Origin: Bacillota bacterium
GTDB taxonomy: Bacteria; Bacillota; Clostridia; Lachnospirales; Lachnospiraceae
Assembly (NCBI GenBank): GCA_023386815.1
Contig: JAEWIZ010000019.1
Coordinates: 186,001 to 250,000 of the forward strand
DNA length: 64,000 nt
Direction: 5' to 3'
In this document: one piece after another, positions 32,995-41,209 of the stretch
Layout of the letters: each line of letters begins with the position of its first letter
How positions within the stretch are numbered: position 1 is the first letter of the stretch
Made by a program: the position numbers and the translations under genes
Notes under the pieces: generated by a model
Told to the model about the DNA's origin: nothing
The model's input: only the letters and a program-made list of their open reading frames with translations
The model's database searches: none

Positions 32995-34608
32995 ATGAGG
33001 TATGCTGTAAATTCTGATGAAATGAAGAAAATTGACGACTATTCCATACAGGAAGCCCAGATTCCGGCTTTAGAATTAATGGAACGGGCGGCATTGGAAG
33101 TCGTTGCGGTAATGCAAAAACGAATTAATAAAGCAGACCACATCTTAGCGGTCTGTGGCTCAGGAAATAATGGCGGTGATGGGGTTGCAGCAGGTAGAAT
33201 TCTGTATTTACAGGGCTATCATGTTGCTATTCTTTTTATTGGCGATGAAAACAAGGTATCTGATTCGATGAAGGCTCAGCTTGAAATGGCTAAAAGAATT
33301 GGAATTCCAATGGAAAACAGAAACAAGCTATCTGAATATAATATAATAATTGACTCTATTTTCGGAGTAGGGCTTTCGAGGCCGGTATCCGGTGTATATG
33401 AAGAAGTAATTAAGGAAATTAACCAAGGAGAAAATTACGTTTATTCGGTAGATCTGCCTTCCGGAATATCCGCAGATAACGGAAAAGTCATGCAAGTGGC
33501 AATTAAAGCGGATGAAACCATCACCTTCGGACATAATAAACTTGGACTAATTTTTTATCCAGGTGCGGAGTATGCAGGGAAGCTTACAATAGCTGATATT
33601 GGTTTTCCGCCGAGTGCTACAGATCAGGTTAGACCCTCATTTTTATACTATGAGACTGCTGACCTGTCAAAACTTCCAAAGAGAAAAAAGGATGGTCACA
33701 AAGGCAGTTTTGGAAAGGTACTTGTGATAGCCGGTAGTGAAGGAATGAGCGGAGCGGCATATCTTTCTGCGAAAGCGGCTTACCGAACAGGCGCTGGACT
33801 CGTTAAAATTTTGACCTCCAAAGCAAATCGACTTATTTTACAGACGCTATTGCCAGAAGCTTTATTTTCTTCCTATGATGAAGAGGGTCTGGAGGAAGAA
33901 GAGAGGCAGTTTAAACTCCTTCAAGAGTTTGAATGGGCCTCCGTAATTGTTGTGGGGCCGGGGTTAGGACTTACAGCAACAGCGGAGGAGTTAGTGGATT
34001 TAGTTATCGGTAAAGCTAAGGTGCCGATAATTATAGATGCAGATGCAATTACCTTATTAGCGAGAAAGCTTACCCCTGTCATGGAAGGAAATGAGAGTCC
34101 TATCAATGTAAGGGGAGAGCCTAGGGTTGGGAATCCAGAATTAAAAGAAAAGGAGGTTGAAGGCAGAACTCGATGGATCGAGCTTACATCAATGTTAAAG
34201 GAGAATACCATTCTTACGCCTCACTTGTTGGAGCTGGCAAGGTTAATGGGACGGTCTGTTTTGGAGATTTCCAATAATCTGGTTGACACTGCGAATCAAT
34301 GTTCTTATAATAATAAGTTGATATATGCCATAAAGGATGCCAGAACTCTGGTGACACAGAGCACCAAACGATATATTAATATATCAGGCAATAACGGTAT
34401 GGCTACCGGAGGCAGCGGAGATGTACTAACGGGCATCATTGGCGCTCTTATTGCTCAGGGGTTGTCGCAATATGATGCCGCTTGTCTTGGAGTATACCTT
34501 CATGGTCTGGCAGGTGACGTGGCAGCGAGAGAAAAGGGAATGTATTCTTTGATGGCAAGTGATCTCATAGATTCGCTTGAGGTTGTGCTAAAGCACACAA
34601 GTGAATGA
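32995..34608 (+). CDS. nnrD: Bifunctional NAD(P)H-hydrate epimerase / ADP-dependent dehydratase
   Basis: Two-domain metabolite-repair enzyme (537 aa). The N-terminal YjeF domain (1-215, CGSGNNGGDG) epimerises damaged NAD(P)HX; the C-terminal ribokinase-like domain (about 225-535) dehydrates it back to NAD(P)H, with GGSGDVLTG and catalytic Asp476. Oddities: the usual TPHPGE motif reads TPHLLE, and a charged insert of about 35 residues (roughly 360-400) stands just before it. AAGGAG precedes the ATG. The alanine racemase gene follows 12 bases later. Confidence 0.93.
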   Translation: MRYAVNSDEMKKIDDYSIQEAQIPALELMERAALEVVAVMQKRINKADHILAVCGSGNNGGDGVAAGRILYLQGYHVAILFIGDENKVSDSMKAQLEMAKRIGIPMENRNKLSEYNIIIDSIFGVGLSRPVSGVYEEVIKEINQGENYVYSVDLPSGISADNGKVMQVAIKADETITFGHNKLGLIFYPGAEYAGKLTIADIGFPPSATDQVRPSFLYYETADLSKLPKRKKDGHKGSFGKVLVIAGSEGMSGAAYLSAKAAYRTGAGLVKILTSKANRLILQTLLPEALFSSYDEEGLEEEERQFKLLQEFEWASVIVVGPGLGLTATAEELVDLVIGKAKVPIIIDADAITLLARKLTPVMEGNESPINVRGEPRVGNPELKEKEVEGRTRWIELTSMLKENTILTPHLLELARLMGRSVLEISNNLVDTANQCSYNNKLIYAIKDARTLVTQSTKRYINISGNNGMATGGSGDVLTGIIGALIAQGLSQYDAACLGVYLHGLAGDVAAREKGMYSLMASDLIDSLEVVLKHTSE

Positions 34609-34620
34609 TGGATATTTTCC

Positions 34621-35853
34621 GTGAAATTTAGCATGGATCAGACACAGGGAAAGGCTAGCGATAATATTATGAAAGTAGAACAATGTGTACAAAAGGATAA
34701 CCGTTACTATAGAGTGCAGGCAAGTGTAGACTTAAATGCAATAAAACATAATCTTTTGGAAGTAAGAAGTAAACTAAATATTGATACAAAACTGATGGTT
34801 ATCATTAAAGCCGATGCTTACGGACATGGAGCAGTGCCCCTAGCAAAGGCACTTGGTAAAAGCGGAGAAATTGATGCTTTTGGTGTTGCAATTATTGAGG
34901 AAGCCGTTGAACTTAGGGAAGCGGGTATCGACACACCAATGTTAATCCTGGGATATACACCAAAAGAACAATATGATCAGGTGGTTTTTTACGAGGTGGC
35001 ACAGACGGTGTTCCAATATGAGATGGCAGAGGCTCTCTCTGAGGAAGCTGTTTTACAAGGTAAGACAGCAAAGATTCATATCAAGCTGGATACTGGAATG
35101 AATCGAATTGGTTTTCCGGATACCCAAGAGAGTATTGAAGAAATCAAAAGGATTGCTGCGTTACCTAATATTGAAGTAGAAGGTTTGTTTTCACATTTTG
35201 CAAGAGCTGATGAAACGGATAAAACAAGTACCTTGAACCAATTGGAACGATACATAAAATTCGTTGCTATGTTAGAAAAAGAGCAGATTTTCATACCGAT
35301 TAAGCATATTGCAAATAGTGCGGGAATTATTGAATTTCCAGGGGCATATCTTAATATGGTACGATGTGGGATTGCTACCTATGGTATCTATCCCTCTGAT
35401 GTGGTTGACAAAGAAGGAATTAAACTGATTCCGGCCATGGAATTAAAAACCCATGTTATCTATGTAAAAGATGTAGAATCCGGAGAAGGAATCAGCTATG
35501 GAGCAACCTATGTTACCAAAGAGCCAAGAAGGATAGCAACAATTCCAGTCGGATATGCAGATGGGTATTCCAGAAATCTTTCTAATCATGGTAAGGTAAT
35601 TATACACGGAAGGTATGCACCGATTGTCGGACGAATTTGTATGGATCAGTTCATGGTGGACGTTACAGATTTGCCTGATGTAAAACAAGGTGATATTGTT
35701 ACTTTACTGGGAAAAGATGGCGAAGCATATATTTTGGCAGAAGAATTATCAGAGTGGTCTCATTCTTTTCCCTATGAACTTGTATGTACCGTGGGAAAGA
35801 GAATTCCCAGAGTATATACGGAATTAGAACATGACAACTCGCAGACTGTATAA
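34621..35853 (+). CDS. alr: Alanine racemase
   Basis: PLP-dependent alanine racemase (up to 410 aa) making D-alanine for peptidoglycan. Lys63 (IIKADAYGHGA) binds PLP and Tyr293 (GISYGATYV) is the second catalytic base; GRICMDQFMVDVT is a family motif. The start is uncertain: GTG 34621 is given, with ATG 34633 and ATG 34669 as alternatives; the latter would give about 394 aa and no strong ribosome site favours any. It follows the repair enzyme closely and precedes mazF, an order known in Bacillus (alr-ndoAI-ndoA), but without an antitoxin gene here. Confidence 0.94.
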   Translation: MKFSMDQTQGKASDNIMKVEQCVQKDNRYYRVQASVDLNAIKHNLLEVRSKLNIDTKLMVIIKADAYGHGAVPLAKALGKSGEIDAFGVAIIEEAVELREAGIDTPMLILGYTPKEQYDQVVFYEVAQTVFQYEMAEALSEEAVLQGKTAKIHIKLDTGMNRIGFPDTQESIEEIKRIAALPNIEVEGLFSHFARADETDKTSTLNQLERYIKFVAMLEKEQIFIPIKHIANSAGIIEFPGAYLNMVRCGIATYGIYPSDVVDKEGIKLIPAMELKTHVIYVKDVESGEGISYGATYVTKEPRRIATIPVGYADGYSRNLSNHGKVIIHGRYAPIVGRICMDQFMVDVTDLPDVKQGDIVTLLGKDGEAYILAEELSEWSHSFPYELVCTVGKRIPRVYTELEHDNSQTV

Positions 35854-36004
35854 TTCCTGGCAAGTAACGTAGTTATCGGATTTAATTCTCTTCTCTTAAC
35901 GTGCGGGACAGATATGTTTTGTTTCTTGAAGGATGGAATCTACCTTAGTGAGATATGAAGCTTAGGATAAGCACATATTGATATTAGACTGTCTTCACTT
36001 TACT

Positions 36005-36056
36005 TGTGCCGAGCGAAGCGAGTGCACATTTTAGCACGAAATGCTACATACCATGG
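36005..36056 (-). repeat. GC-rich dispersed small repeat, copy 2 (inverted)
   Basis: On the minus strand this reads CATGGTATGTAGCATTTCGTGC, then TGTGCACTCGCTTCGCTCGG with a short gap, closely matching the element at 2414-2463. It sits in the gap between alr and mazF, where an antitoxin gene would be expected. The remainder of 35854-36131 shows no coding frame of note; a 7-bp inverted repeat ATACCAT / ATGGTAT (36048-36075 region) flanks the element. Confidence 0.6.
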
Positions 36057-36131
36057 AAGTTTACTGATATGGTATACACACGAAAAAATTGGCAATAATA
36101 AAGTTAAGCCTAATATTGGAGTGTGAATAAA

Positions 36132-36488
36132 GTGGTCATAAAAAGAGGAGATATCTTCTATGCAGATTTAAGACCGGTAGTCGGATCCGAGCAGGGTGGC
36201 GTCAGACCGGTTCTGATTGTTCAAAATGATACAGGCAACAAACATAGTCCAACTGTAATTTGTGCAGCGATAACATCTAAGATGAATAAAGCAAAGCTGC
36301 CAACTCATGTTGAACTGGATGCTGATAAATATGGAATTGTTAAGGACTCTGTTATATTACTAGAGCAGGTTCGCACCATTGACAAATCGCGGCTGAAAGA
36401 AAAAGTGTGTCATTTGGACAGGGATGTATTAAAGAAAATTGATAAAGCATTAATCATCAGCTTTTCTTTAGATACATATTATAAATAA
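36132..36488 (+). CDS. mazF: MazF/EndoA-type endoribonuclease toxin
   Basis: PemK/MazF-fold mRNA endonuclease (118 aa), very close in layout to Bacillus EndoA: KRGDIFYADL, GSEQGGVRPVLIVQND, ICAAITSK and HVELDADKYG follow the same order. I chose GTG 36132 because the N-terminus then matches EndoA and sits 10 bases after TGGAG; GTG 36123 is also open. The antitoxin normally encoded just upstream is absent from the 278-base gap. A free-standing MazF with a distant antitoxin, or one controlled otherwise, is implied. Confidence 0.92.
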   Translation: MVIKRGDIFYADLRPVVGSEQGGVRPVLIVQNDTGNKHSPTVICAAITSKMNKAKLPTHVELDADKYGIVKDSVILLEQVRTIDKSRLKEKVCHLDRDVLKKIDKALIISFSLDTYYK

Positions 36489-36520
36489 ATACCATACGAA
36501 AAAGGAGTAAAAATCATACA

Positions 36521-37873
36521 ATGGACGATGGCAATCCCATCTCGGGAATGATAATTATTTTATTGCTGATACTATTTAATGCGTTAATAGTCTGCGCAAA
36601 GAATGCAATTAGTAATGTGAGCGAAAGTAATGTAAAGAAGAAAGCAGACAGTGGTCAAAAGAGTGCAAAAAGTCTTCTGATGATCATCGAAAAGCCAAGC
36701 AGGTATCTCAATGTTATGGAGCTGCTGCTAAGTTTTATCAGTGTAGTAATCGGTATGACATTTTTCTCATACTTTTTACCTACGATTGAAAAATCTACGG
36801 TAAATAGCGGATTAGCGATTGATCTTGCAATCATTAAGCCAATCTACTATATCTTGTTTACTGTGTTACTGGTATATATCACAGTACTATTTGGTTTAAT
36901 CATTCCAAGAAGATTTGCGACAAAGTATGCAGAAGTAATTGCATATAGGATGGTTGGAATTATTCGTTTTCTAGGCTTTGTATTTTATCCCGTAGCATGG
37001 CTCTTGGAAGCTTTACTAAATCTGCTGCTGAGGATCTTTGGTATCAAACCCTTTGATTTAACGGATAACGTAACAGAGGAAGAAATAATCTCAATGGTGA
37101 ACGAAGGACAGGAACAGGGCGTTCTGGATGCCGATAAGGTGGAGATGATATCTAATATTATGGGACTTAGTAGTAAAGAGGCTCAGGATATCATGACTCC
37201 TAAAAAGAAAATCGTTGCAATAGACACGGAAACGTCACTAGAAGAAGCGTTGCGTTTTATGTTGTCCGAGAATTATTCCAGATATCCGATTTATGAAGAT
37301 AACAGGGATAATATGATTGGTATCCTTCATATGAAGGACGTCATATGTGCTTACATATCGGAAGATCTAAAGAATAAACCAATCAAAGAGATAGCTAGAG
37401 AGCCGTATTTTGTGCCAGATACACAAAATATTAATATCCTGCTTCACGATATGCAAGCAAAGAACATCCATATGGCAATTGTAATTGATGAGTATGGGCA
37501 AACAGCAGGATTAGTAGCTTTGGAAGATTTACTTGAAGAAATCGTGGGAAATATTCAAGATGAATATGATGAAGAGGAAAGCTTGATCATTTCCTCCGAT
37601 GATAAGAGCATTACGGTAAAAGGTTCCATTAGTCTTGAGGAATTGGAAGATGAGCTAAATATCGTTCTTCATAATGATGATTTTGATACCTTAAATGGAT
37701 TGTTAATCTCTTTAATGGATCGCATTCCTGGAGATGGAGAACAGGCAACCTTAACCTATCAGGGTTATCAATTCGATGTATTGGAATCCAGGAATAAGAT
37801 GACAGAGCGGGTTCGGATCATGAAACTTCCTGAAGAAGTTCGTGTGTCGAAAAGCTCGGATGAAGAAAATTAA
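36521..37873 (+). CDS. CNNM/CorC-type membrane protein with CBS domains
   Basis: Membrane protein (450 aa) of the hemolysin-C/CorC-like family linked to Mg2+ or Na+ transport. A CNNM (DUF21) domain with three to four membrane segments (about 5-165), a CBS pair (about 205-330) and a C-terminal CorC_HlyC domain (about 345-440) are in order. DIMTPKKKIVAID and VIDEYGQTAGLVALEDLLEEIVG are family signatures. AAGGAG lies rather far (about 15 bases) from the ATG. It ends at a clear terminator. Confidence 0.9.
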   Translation: MDDGNPISGMIIILLLILFNALIVCAKNAISNVSESNVKKKADSGQKSAKSLLMIIEKPSRYLNVMELLLSFISVVIGMTFFSYFLPTIEKSTVNSGLAIDLAIIKPIYYILFTVLLVYITVLFGLIIPRRFATKYAEVIAYRMVGIIRFLGFVFYPVAWLLEALLNLLLRIFGIKPFDLTDNVTEEEIISMVNEGQEQGVLDADKVEMISNIMGLSSKEAQDIMTPKKKIVAIDTETSLEEALRFMLSENYSRYPIYEDNRDNMIGILHMKDVICAYISEDLKNKPIKEIAREPYFVPDTQNINILLHDMQAKNIHMAIVIDEYGQTAGLVALEDLLEEIVGNIQDEYDEEESLIISSDDKSITVKGSISLEELEDELNIVLHNDDFDTLNGLLISLMDRIPGDGEQATLTYQGYQFDVLESRNKMTERVRIMKLPEEVRVSKSSDEEN

Positions 37874-37910
37874 TGGAAATCGTTCAAAATCGATAATATG
37901 ATAAAGCATA

Positions 37911-37962
37911 AAAAAGTGCATAACAACTTATCTAGATAGATAGGTTGCTATGCGCTTTTTTG
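37911..37962 (+). terminator. Terminator of the CNNM/CorC gene
   Basis: Long stem AAAAGTGCATAACAACTTA / TAGGTTGCTATGCGCTTTT with G-U pairs, ending in a T-run. Confidence 0.85.
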
Positions 37963-38109
37963 TTACACAGCAGGGGAGCTGTATAACCATAGCGTATAAT
38001 AGGGTGGGAGTAGAAAGTGTTTTATCACTGTCTATGTGAATAGTATACATAGAAAATGTGTATATATTGTGAAGATATTATAAAAATAAAATGAAAACCA
38101 TAAAATTAA

Positions 38110-38380
38110 TTATAATTAATAGGAAATAAAATATAAGATGACTCAGATGCTTGGCACTGCGTTACTAGTTATGAATAACAATAGAACCGTAAGAATTCGC
38201 TATGCGAGTTTCTCCGGTTCTATACTATAGGGAGGAGGAGAGTGAATATATTCATATCACTTCTAAATTTATGAGACACATCAACTTATTTCTTGCAAAC
38301 AGGTCAGCCGGTGGAAAGTTATGGATAAGTAATCAGTGAGTCATAAAAGATAAAGCAGCTTACTGTTTCATCTTTTCTAT
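38110..38380 (+). ncRNA. Candidate structured RNA in a 660-base gene-free stretch
   Basis: Within 37963-38628, which has no convincing gene, a TATAAT box (38110-38115, no -35) precedes a region that can fold as one domain: ATGACTCA (38138-38145) pairs with TGAGTCAT (38337-38344), closing about 190 bases. Inside is a strong hairpin TAGAACCG ... CGGTTCTA with an inner stem (38182-38222), followed by GGGAGGAGGAG. Directly after the closing stem stands a terminator-like hairpin, AAAAGATAAAGCAG / CTGTTTCATCTTTT (38345-38376), with a weak T-run. I match it to no known family. Transcription is inference. Confidence 0.3.
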
Positions 38381-38628
38381 AGTATAAAAGATAGATATGA
38401 GGAAATTATGTATAAATTGAATATAATTTGTTAACTTTAACGATCAAATCGGTGAAAAATGAGATTAAGACAGAATATTTAACAAATATTTACAAGGGAA
38501 TCATGAATACCTTTTACTTGAAATCATTATTAAAAGTATGTAAAATAGGAGATAGAGTATGTATTAAATTTGACCGGAATATCTGGTGATTTTTATACTA
38601 GCTTATGACAAATCAATGGGAGAGATCA

Positions 38629-39213
38629 ATGCGCATAGGATTGTTACGACATTTTAAAGTGAATTGTCCTCATAAGAAAATGATGACCTCCAAAGAGTTC
38701 CGCGAATGGTCAGAAAAATATGAGGTGTCCAAGGTAATAAAAAACAAGGTTGAAATGTATGGGATCGAATGGGATATCTGCTATGCCAGTGATTTGCCGA
38801 GGGCTATAACCACAGCGAAGGATGTGTATAGTGGTAACCTTATTATTGATAAATTACTTAGAGAAGTAGATAATGCTCCATTTATGCATACAGAAAGGAT
38901 TAGACTTCCTTTTGAAGTATGGCATATCTGTGGAAGACTTGCTTGGTATTTTAAATCAAAAAGTCAACCGGAAAACATTAAGCAAACTAGACAGAGAATT
39001 AATGAGTTCCTGGATCGCATTGATTGGTCCCAGGAGAATGTGCTAATCGTTTTTCATGGATTTATGCTTTATAATTTGCAAAAAGAGCTTCGCAAGCGTG
39101 GTTTCGAAGGTGAAAAGGTAAAGATTGTGAAGAATGGTGTATTATATGAATATATCAGAGAAGAACAGAAGGATGTATTAGCTAATGAGAATAACGCTGA
39201 TTTGTGTGGGTAA
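38629..39213 (+). CDS. Histidine phosphatase-superfamily protein (atypical RHF motif)
   Basis: Phosphoglycerate-mutase-like phosphatase fold (194 aa). The catalytic N-terminal motif normally LIRHG reads GLLRHFK (His8), Arg in SDLPRAITTA and the second His in VFHGFM are kept. RHF in place of RHG is unusual and may alter activity. ATG 38629 follows GGGAGAG; the open frame from 38605 is unlikely. Its end overlaps rlmH by 29 bases, so the two are translated together. Substrate unknown. Confidence 0.8.
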   Translation: MRIGLLRHFKVNCPHKKMMTSKEFREWSEKYEVSKVIKNKVEMYGIEWDICYASDLPRAITTAKDVYSGNLIIDKLLREVDNAPFMHTERIRLPFEVWHICGRLAWYFKSKSQPENIKQTRQRINEFLDRIDWSQENVLIVFHGFMLYNLQKELRKRGFEGEKVKIVKNGVLYEYIREEQKDVLANENNADLCG

Positions 39214-39664
39214 GTTAAAGGAAAAATATTTGTCTCAAGGAGTAGAAGAATATGTGAAACGCCTGGGAAGATATTGCACCTTAGAAATAAATGAATTGGC
39301 GGATGAGAAAACCCCGGATAATGCATCGGAAGCACTGGAAGATATCATTAAGAAGAAAGAAGGAGAACGGATACTTAAAGCTTTAAAGGAGGATTCCTAC
39401 TGTATTGCCCTTGCTATTGATGGAAAACAGCTGTCCTCCGAAGAACTAGCAAAGAAGATAGACTCTCTTGGAATTGCTGGAACTAGCCATATTAGCTTCA
39501 TCATAGGAGGCTCTCTTGGGTTATCAGCGGAGGTACTAAATCGTGCAGACTATCATCTTAGCTTCTCAAAGATGACCTTCCCTCATCAATTGATGAGAAT
39601 GATATTATTAGAGCAGATTTACCGGGCATATCGTATTAATCAAAATCAACCCTATCATAAATAA
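39185..39664 (+). CDS. rlmH: 23S rRNA pseudouridine-1915 N3-methyltransferase
   Basis: RlmH (159 aa), a SPOUT-class methyltransferase acting on m3-psi1915 in helix 69 of assembled 70S ribosomes. The knotted SAM site contains FIIGGSLGLS and the C-terminus has the family end LLEQIYRAYRINQNQPYHK. It starts inside the preceding phosphatase gene (29-base overlap). Confidence 0.97.
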   Translation: MRITLICVGKLKEKYLSQGVEEYVKRLGRYCTLEINELADEKTPDNASEALEDIIKKKEGERILKALKEDSYCIALAIDGKQLSSEELAKKIDSLGIAGTSHISFIIGGSLGLSAEVLNRADYHLSFSKMTFPHQLMRMILLEQIYRAYRINQNQPYHK

Positions 39665-39685
39665 AAATAGAAGAAGAGAATTATC

Positions 39686-39723
39686 ATGATGGGGTGGGAT
39701 TCAAAGGAATCCCACCCCATCAT
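39686..39723. terminator. Strong hairpin between rlmH and the cold-shock gene
   Basis: Perfect 17-bp stem (39686-39702 / 39707-39723) with an AAAG loop between convergent genes. There is no T-run on either side, so it may act as a 3' stabiliser or as a block to convergent read-through. Confidence 0.55.
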
Positions 39724-39744
39724 TGATCAAAGTCCCAAAACATT

Positions 39745-39772
39745 AAAAAGAGCTGATGCTATGCATCAGCTC
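39745..39772 (-). terminator. Terminator of the cold-shock gene
   Basis: Perfect 10-bp stem GAGCTGATGC / GCATCAGCTC; on the minus strand it is followed by five T residues. Confidence 0.85.
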
Positions 39773-39795
39773 CTATGGTTTACCTATACAATCAA

Positions 39796-39999
39796 TTAAG
39801 CAACTGTTACGTTAACAGCCTGCATACCTCTTTGACCTTTTTCTAAGTCGAAAGAAACCTTCTGTCCTTCTTCTAAAGTCTTGAAGCCGTTTGATGCGAT
39901 ACCGGAGAAGTGTACGAATACATCCTCACCACCGTTATCGTTAGTGATGAAACCAAAACCTTTTTGTGCGTTAAACCATTTTACTGTACCGTTATTCAT
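39796..39999 (-). CDS. Cold-shock domain protein (CspA family)
   Basis: CspA-type RNA chaperone (67 aa), one cold-shock domain. RNP1 KGFGFI is at 13-18 and RNP2 VFVHF at 27-31; the acidic surface and length are typical. AGGAGG precedes the ATG. The gene appears to have a leader of about 130 bases containing a long terminator-like hairpin (40057-40108), recalling the structured leaders of cold-shock mRNAs. Confidence 0.96.
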   Translation of the reverse strand: MNNGTVKWFNAQKGFGFITNDNGGEDVFVHFSGIASNGFKTLEEGQKVSFDLEKGQRGMQAVNVTVA

Positions 40000-40056
40000 G
40001 AAAAAATACCTCCTGAAAAAAAATTAATATTGTGTATTTTATTACTTATAAAAAAA

Positions 40057-40108
40057 TCACATATTTTTGTAAATCATTAATGCATTAATGACTTACAAAA
40101 ATATGTGA
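40057..40108 (-). promoter_or_regulatory. Terminator-like hairpin in the cold-shock gene leader
   Basis: Inverted repeat with 26-bp arms and a single mismatch (40057-40082 / 40083-40108), entirely AT-rich at the centre (TCATTAATGCATTAATGA). On the minus strand it is followed at once by six T residues, so it reads as an intrinsic terminator 58 bases before the cold-shock start codon. Either it ends an upstream transcript or it acts as a temperature-sensitive attenuator. Confidence 0.7.
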
Positions 40109-40139
40109 GTTCATACATGACAATTAAAATACTAAAGTC

Positions 40140-40168
40140 ATTCTAACATACATGTCTTCATTTGTAAA
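40140..40168 (-). promoter_or_regulatory. Candidate promoter of the cold-shock gene
   Basis: On the minus strand TTTACA (40168-40163), 17-base spacer, TAGAAT (40145-40140). Transcription from here would start near 40132 and pass through the hairpin at 40057-40108. The gene-free stretch 40000-40481 otherwise holds only the hairpins listed. Confidence 0.5.
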
Positions 40169-40391
40169 TACATTTTTTTGTAATATTTAAAACAAATTCT
40201 CTCTAAATTCTTGTAACATGCTTTTAGCAGCCCAATAATCAAAAAAAATCTCATCTTATTAAGAAATACCTTACATTCATATAAATGAAAACAAAAATTC
40301 GTATAAATCTTAAAATAGATTGATTCTAAAAGTCCTTTCATTACATAATGCATTGTTGGTTTTGCAAAATTGTTTTCCAATAACTTATCAT

Positions 40392-40465
40392 AGAGGAAGG
40401 AGTGCGGCTCAAAGCACCCATGAGATGCAGAATCTCGACGCATGATTGGCAGCATTCCTTCCTCT
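40392..40465. other. Structured inverted repeat near the amidase 3' end
   Basis: 14-bp arms (40392-40405 / 40452-40465, AGAGGAAGGA ... TCCTTCCTCT) enclose a second stem GAGAT / ATCTC. No T-run follows on either strand. It is 17 bases past the amidase stop and could be a 3' stabiliser or part of a small RNA; no known family is matched. Confidence 0.4.
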
Positions 40466-40481
40466 GAAGTAAATTTACCCT

Positions 40482-41051
40482 CTACATAAACCCAAAGTAT
40501 CTCATAATTCCAATATATATTCCATATGCGAATCCGTATTGGTTATCACGGAGTTTCTGAGCGTCCGACCAGTTAGTCAAATAACCTAATTCAACTAACA
40601 GTGAAGTCATATTCGTTCTTCGAAGTACATACAACGATGGACGCTCCCGAATGCCATTATTTCTTGTGCCCACGGTCTGGGTAATACCAGTCATTATTTG
40701 CTGTGCTAACCATTGGGCTTGAGTTCCCATTTGGAAAATATAAATTTCCGTTCCGTTAATGGCTGGATTAGGATTTGCATTGCAGTGAATGCTGATAAAA
40801 TAATCTGCAGGCCATTCATTTGCCAAACGTACCCGTTCTGCAAGACTTGAGGAATTAGAGGTTCCAAGCACCGTCGTAGATGTTGGACGTGATAGACGAG
40901 CATCGAATCTTGGATCTGCATTTAATAGATCGGCCAAGTACACTCCCACCTGATATGTGATGTTTTCTTCATTAAGTCCATTTCCGACAGCACCGGCATT
41001 CGGTGATCCCGTAGGGTTGTGACCTTGATCTATAAAAATTTTGATAGCCAA
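40482..41051 (-). CDS. N-acetylmuramoyl-L-alanine amidase (Amidase_3)
   Basis: Zinc amidase (189 aa) cutting the bond between muramic acid and the peptide in peptidoglycan. Zinc ligands His11 (DQGHNP), a Glu at 28-29 (NEEN) and His89 (SIHCNA), and catalytic Glu154 (LLVELGYLTN) are in place. There is no signal peptide and no wall-binding domain, so release must be by lysis, by the mother cell in sporulation, or by another route. AAGGAAG precedes the start on the minus strand. Alone on this strand between unrelated genes. Confidence 0.93.
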   Translation of the reverse strand: MAIKIFIDQGHNPTGSPNAGAVGNGLNEENITYQVGVYLADLLNADPRFDARLSRPTSTTVLGTSNSSSLAERVRLANEWPADYFISIHCNANPNPAINGTEIYIFQMGTQAQWLAQQIMTGITQTVGTRNNGIRERPSLYVLRRTNMTSLLVELGYLTNWSDAQKLRDNQYGFAYGIYIGIMRYFGFM

Positions 41052-41209
41052 AGAAACACTTCCTTTTCATTTTACTATTACTATAATATTCGAATCTGCC
41101 TAAGCTGTTACAATTTCATGTTAGCATTTTCTTGGAACAAAATCTTCCTAATGGTAATTTATATAGTCGGATGATATACTATAGCTATGCTTAAGGAGAG
41201 GTGACCAAA

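Noticed and set aside
40138..40455. 105-codon minus-strand frame between the amidase and cold-shock genes
   Set aside because: Biased to Lys, Phe and Tyr as expected of random AT-rich DNA; no ribosome site; overlaps the structured element and the candidate cold-shock promoter.
41105..41209. Riboswitch or operator before module 1
   Set aside because: No conserved core or convincing palindrome could be found in this short leader.
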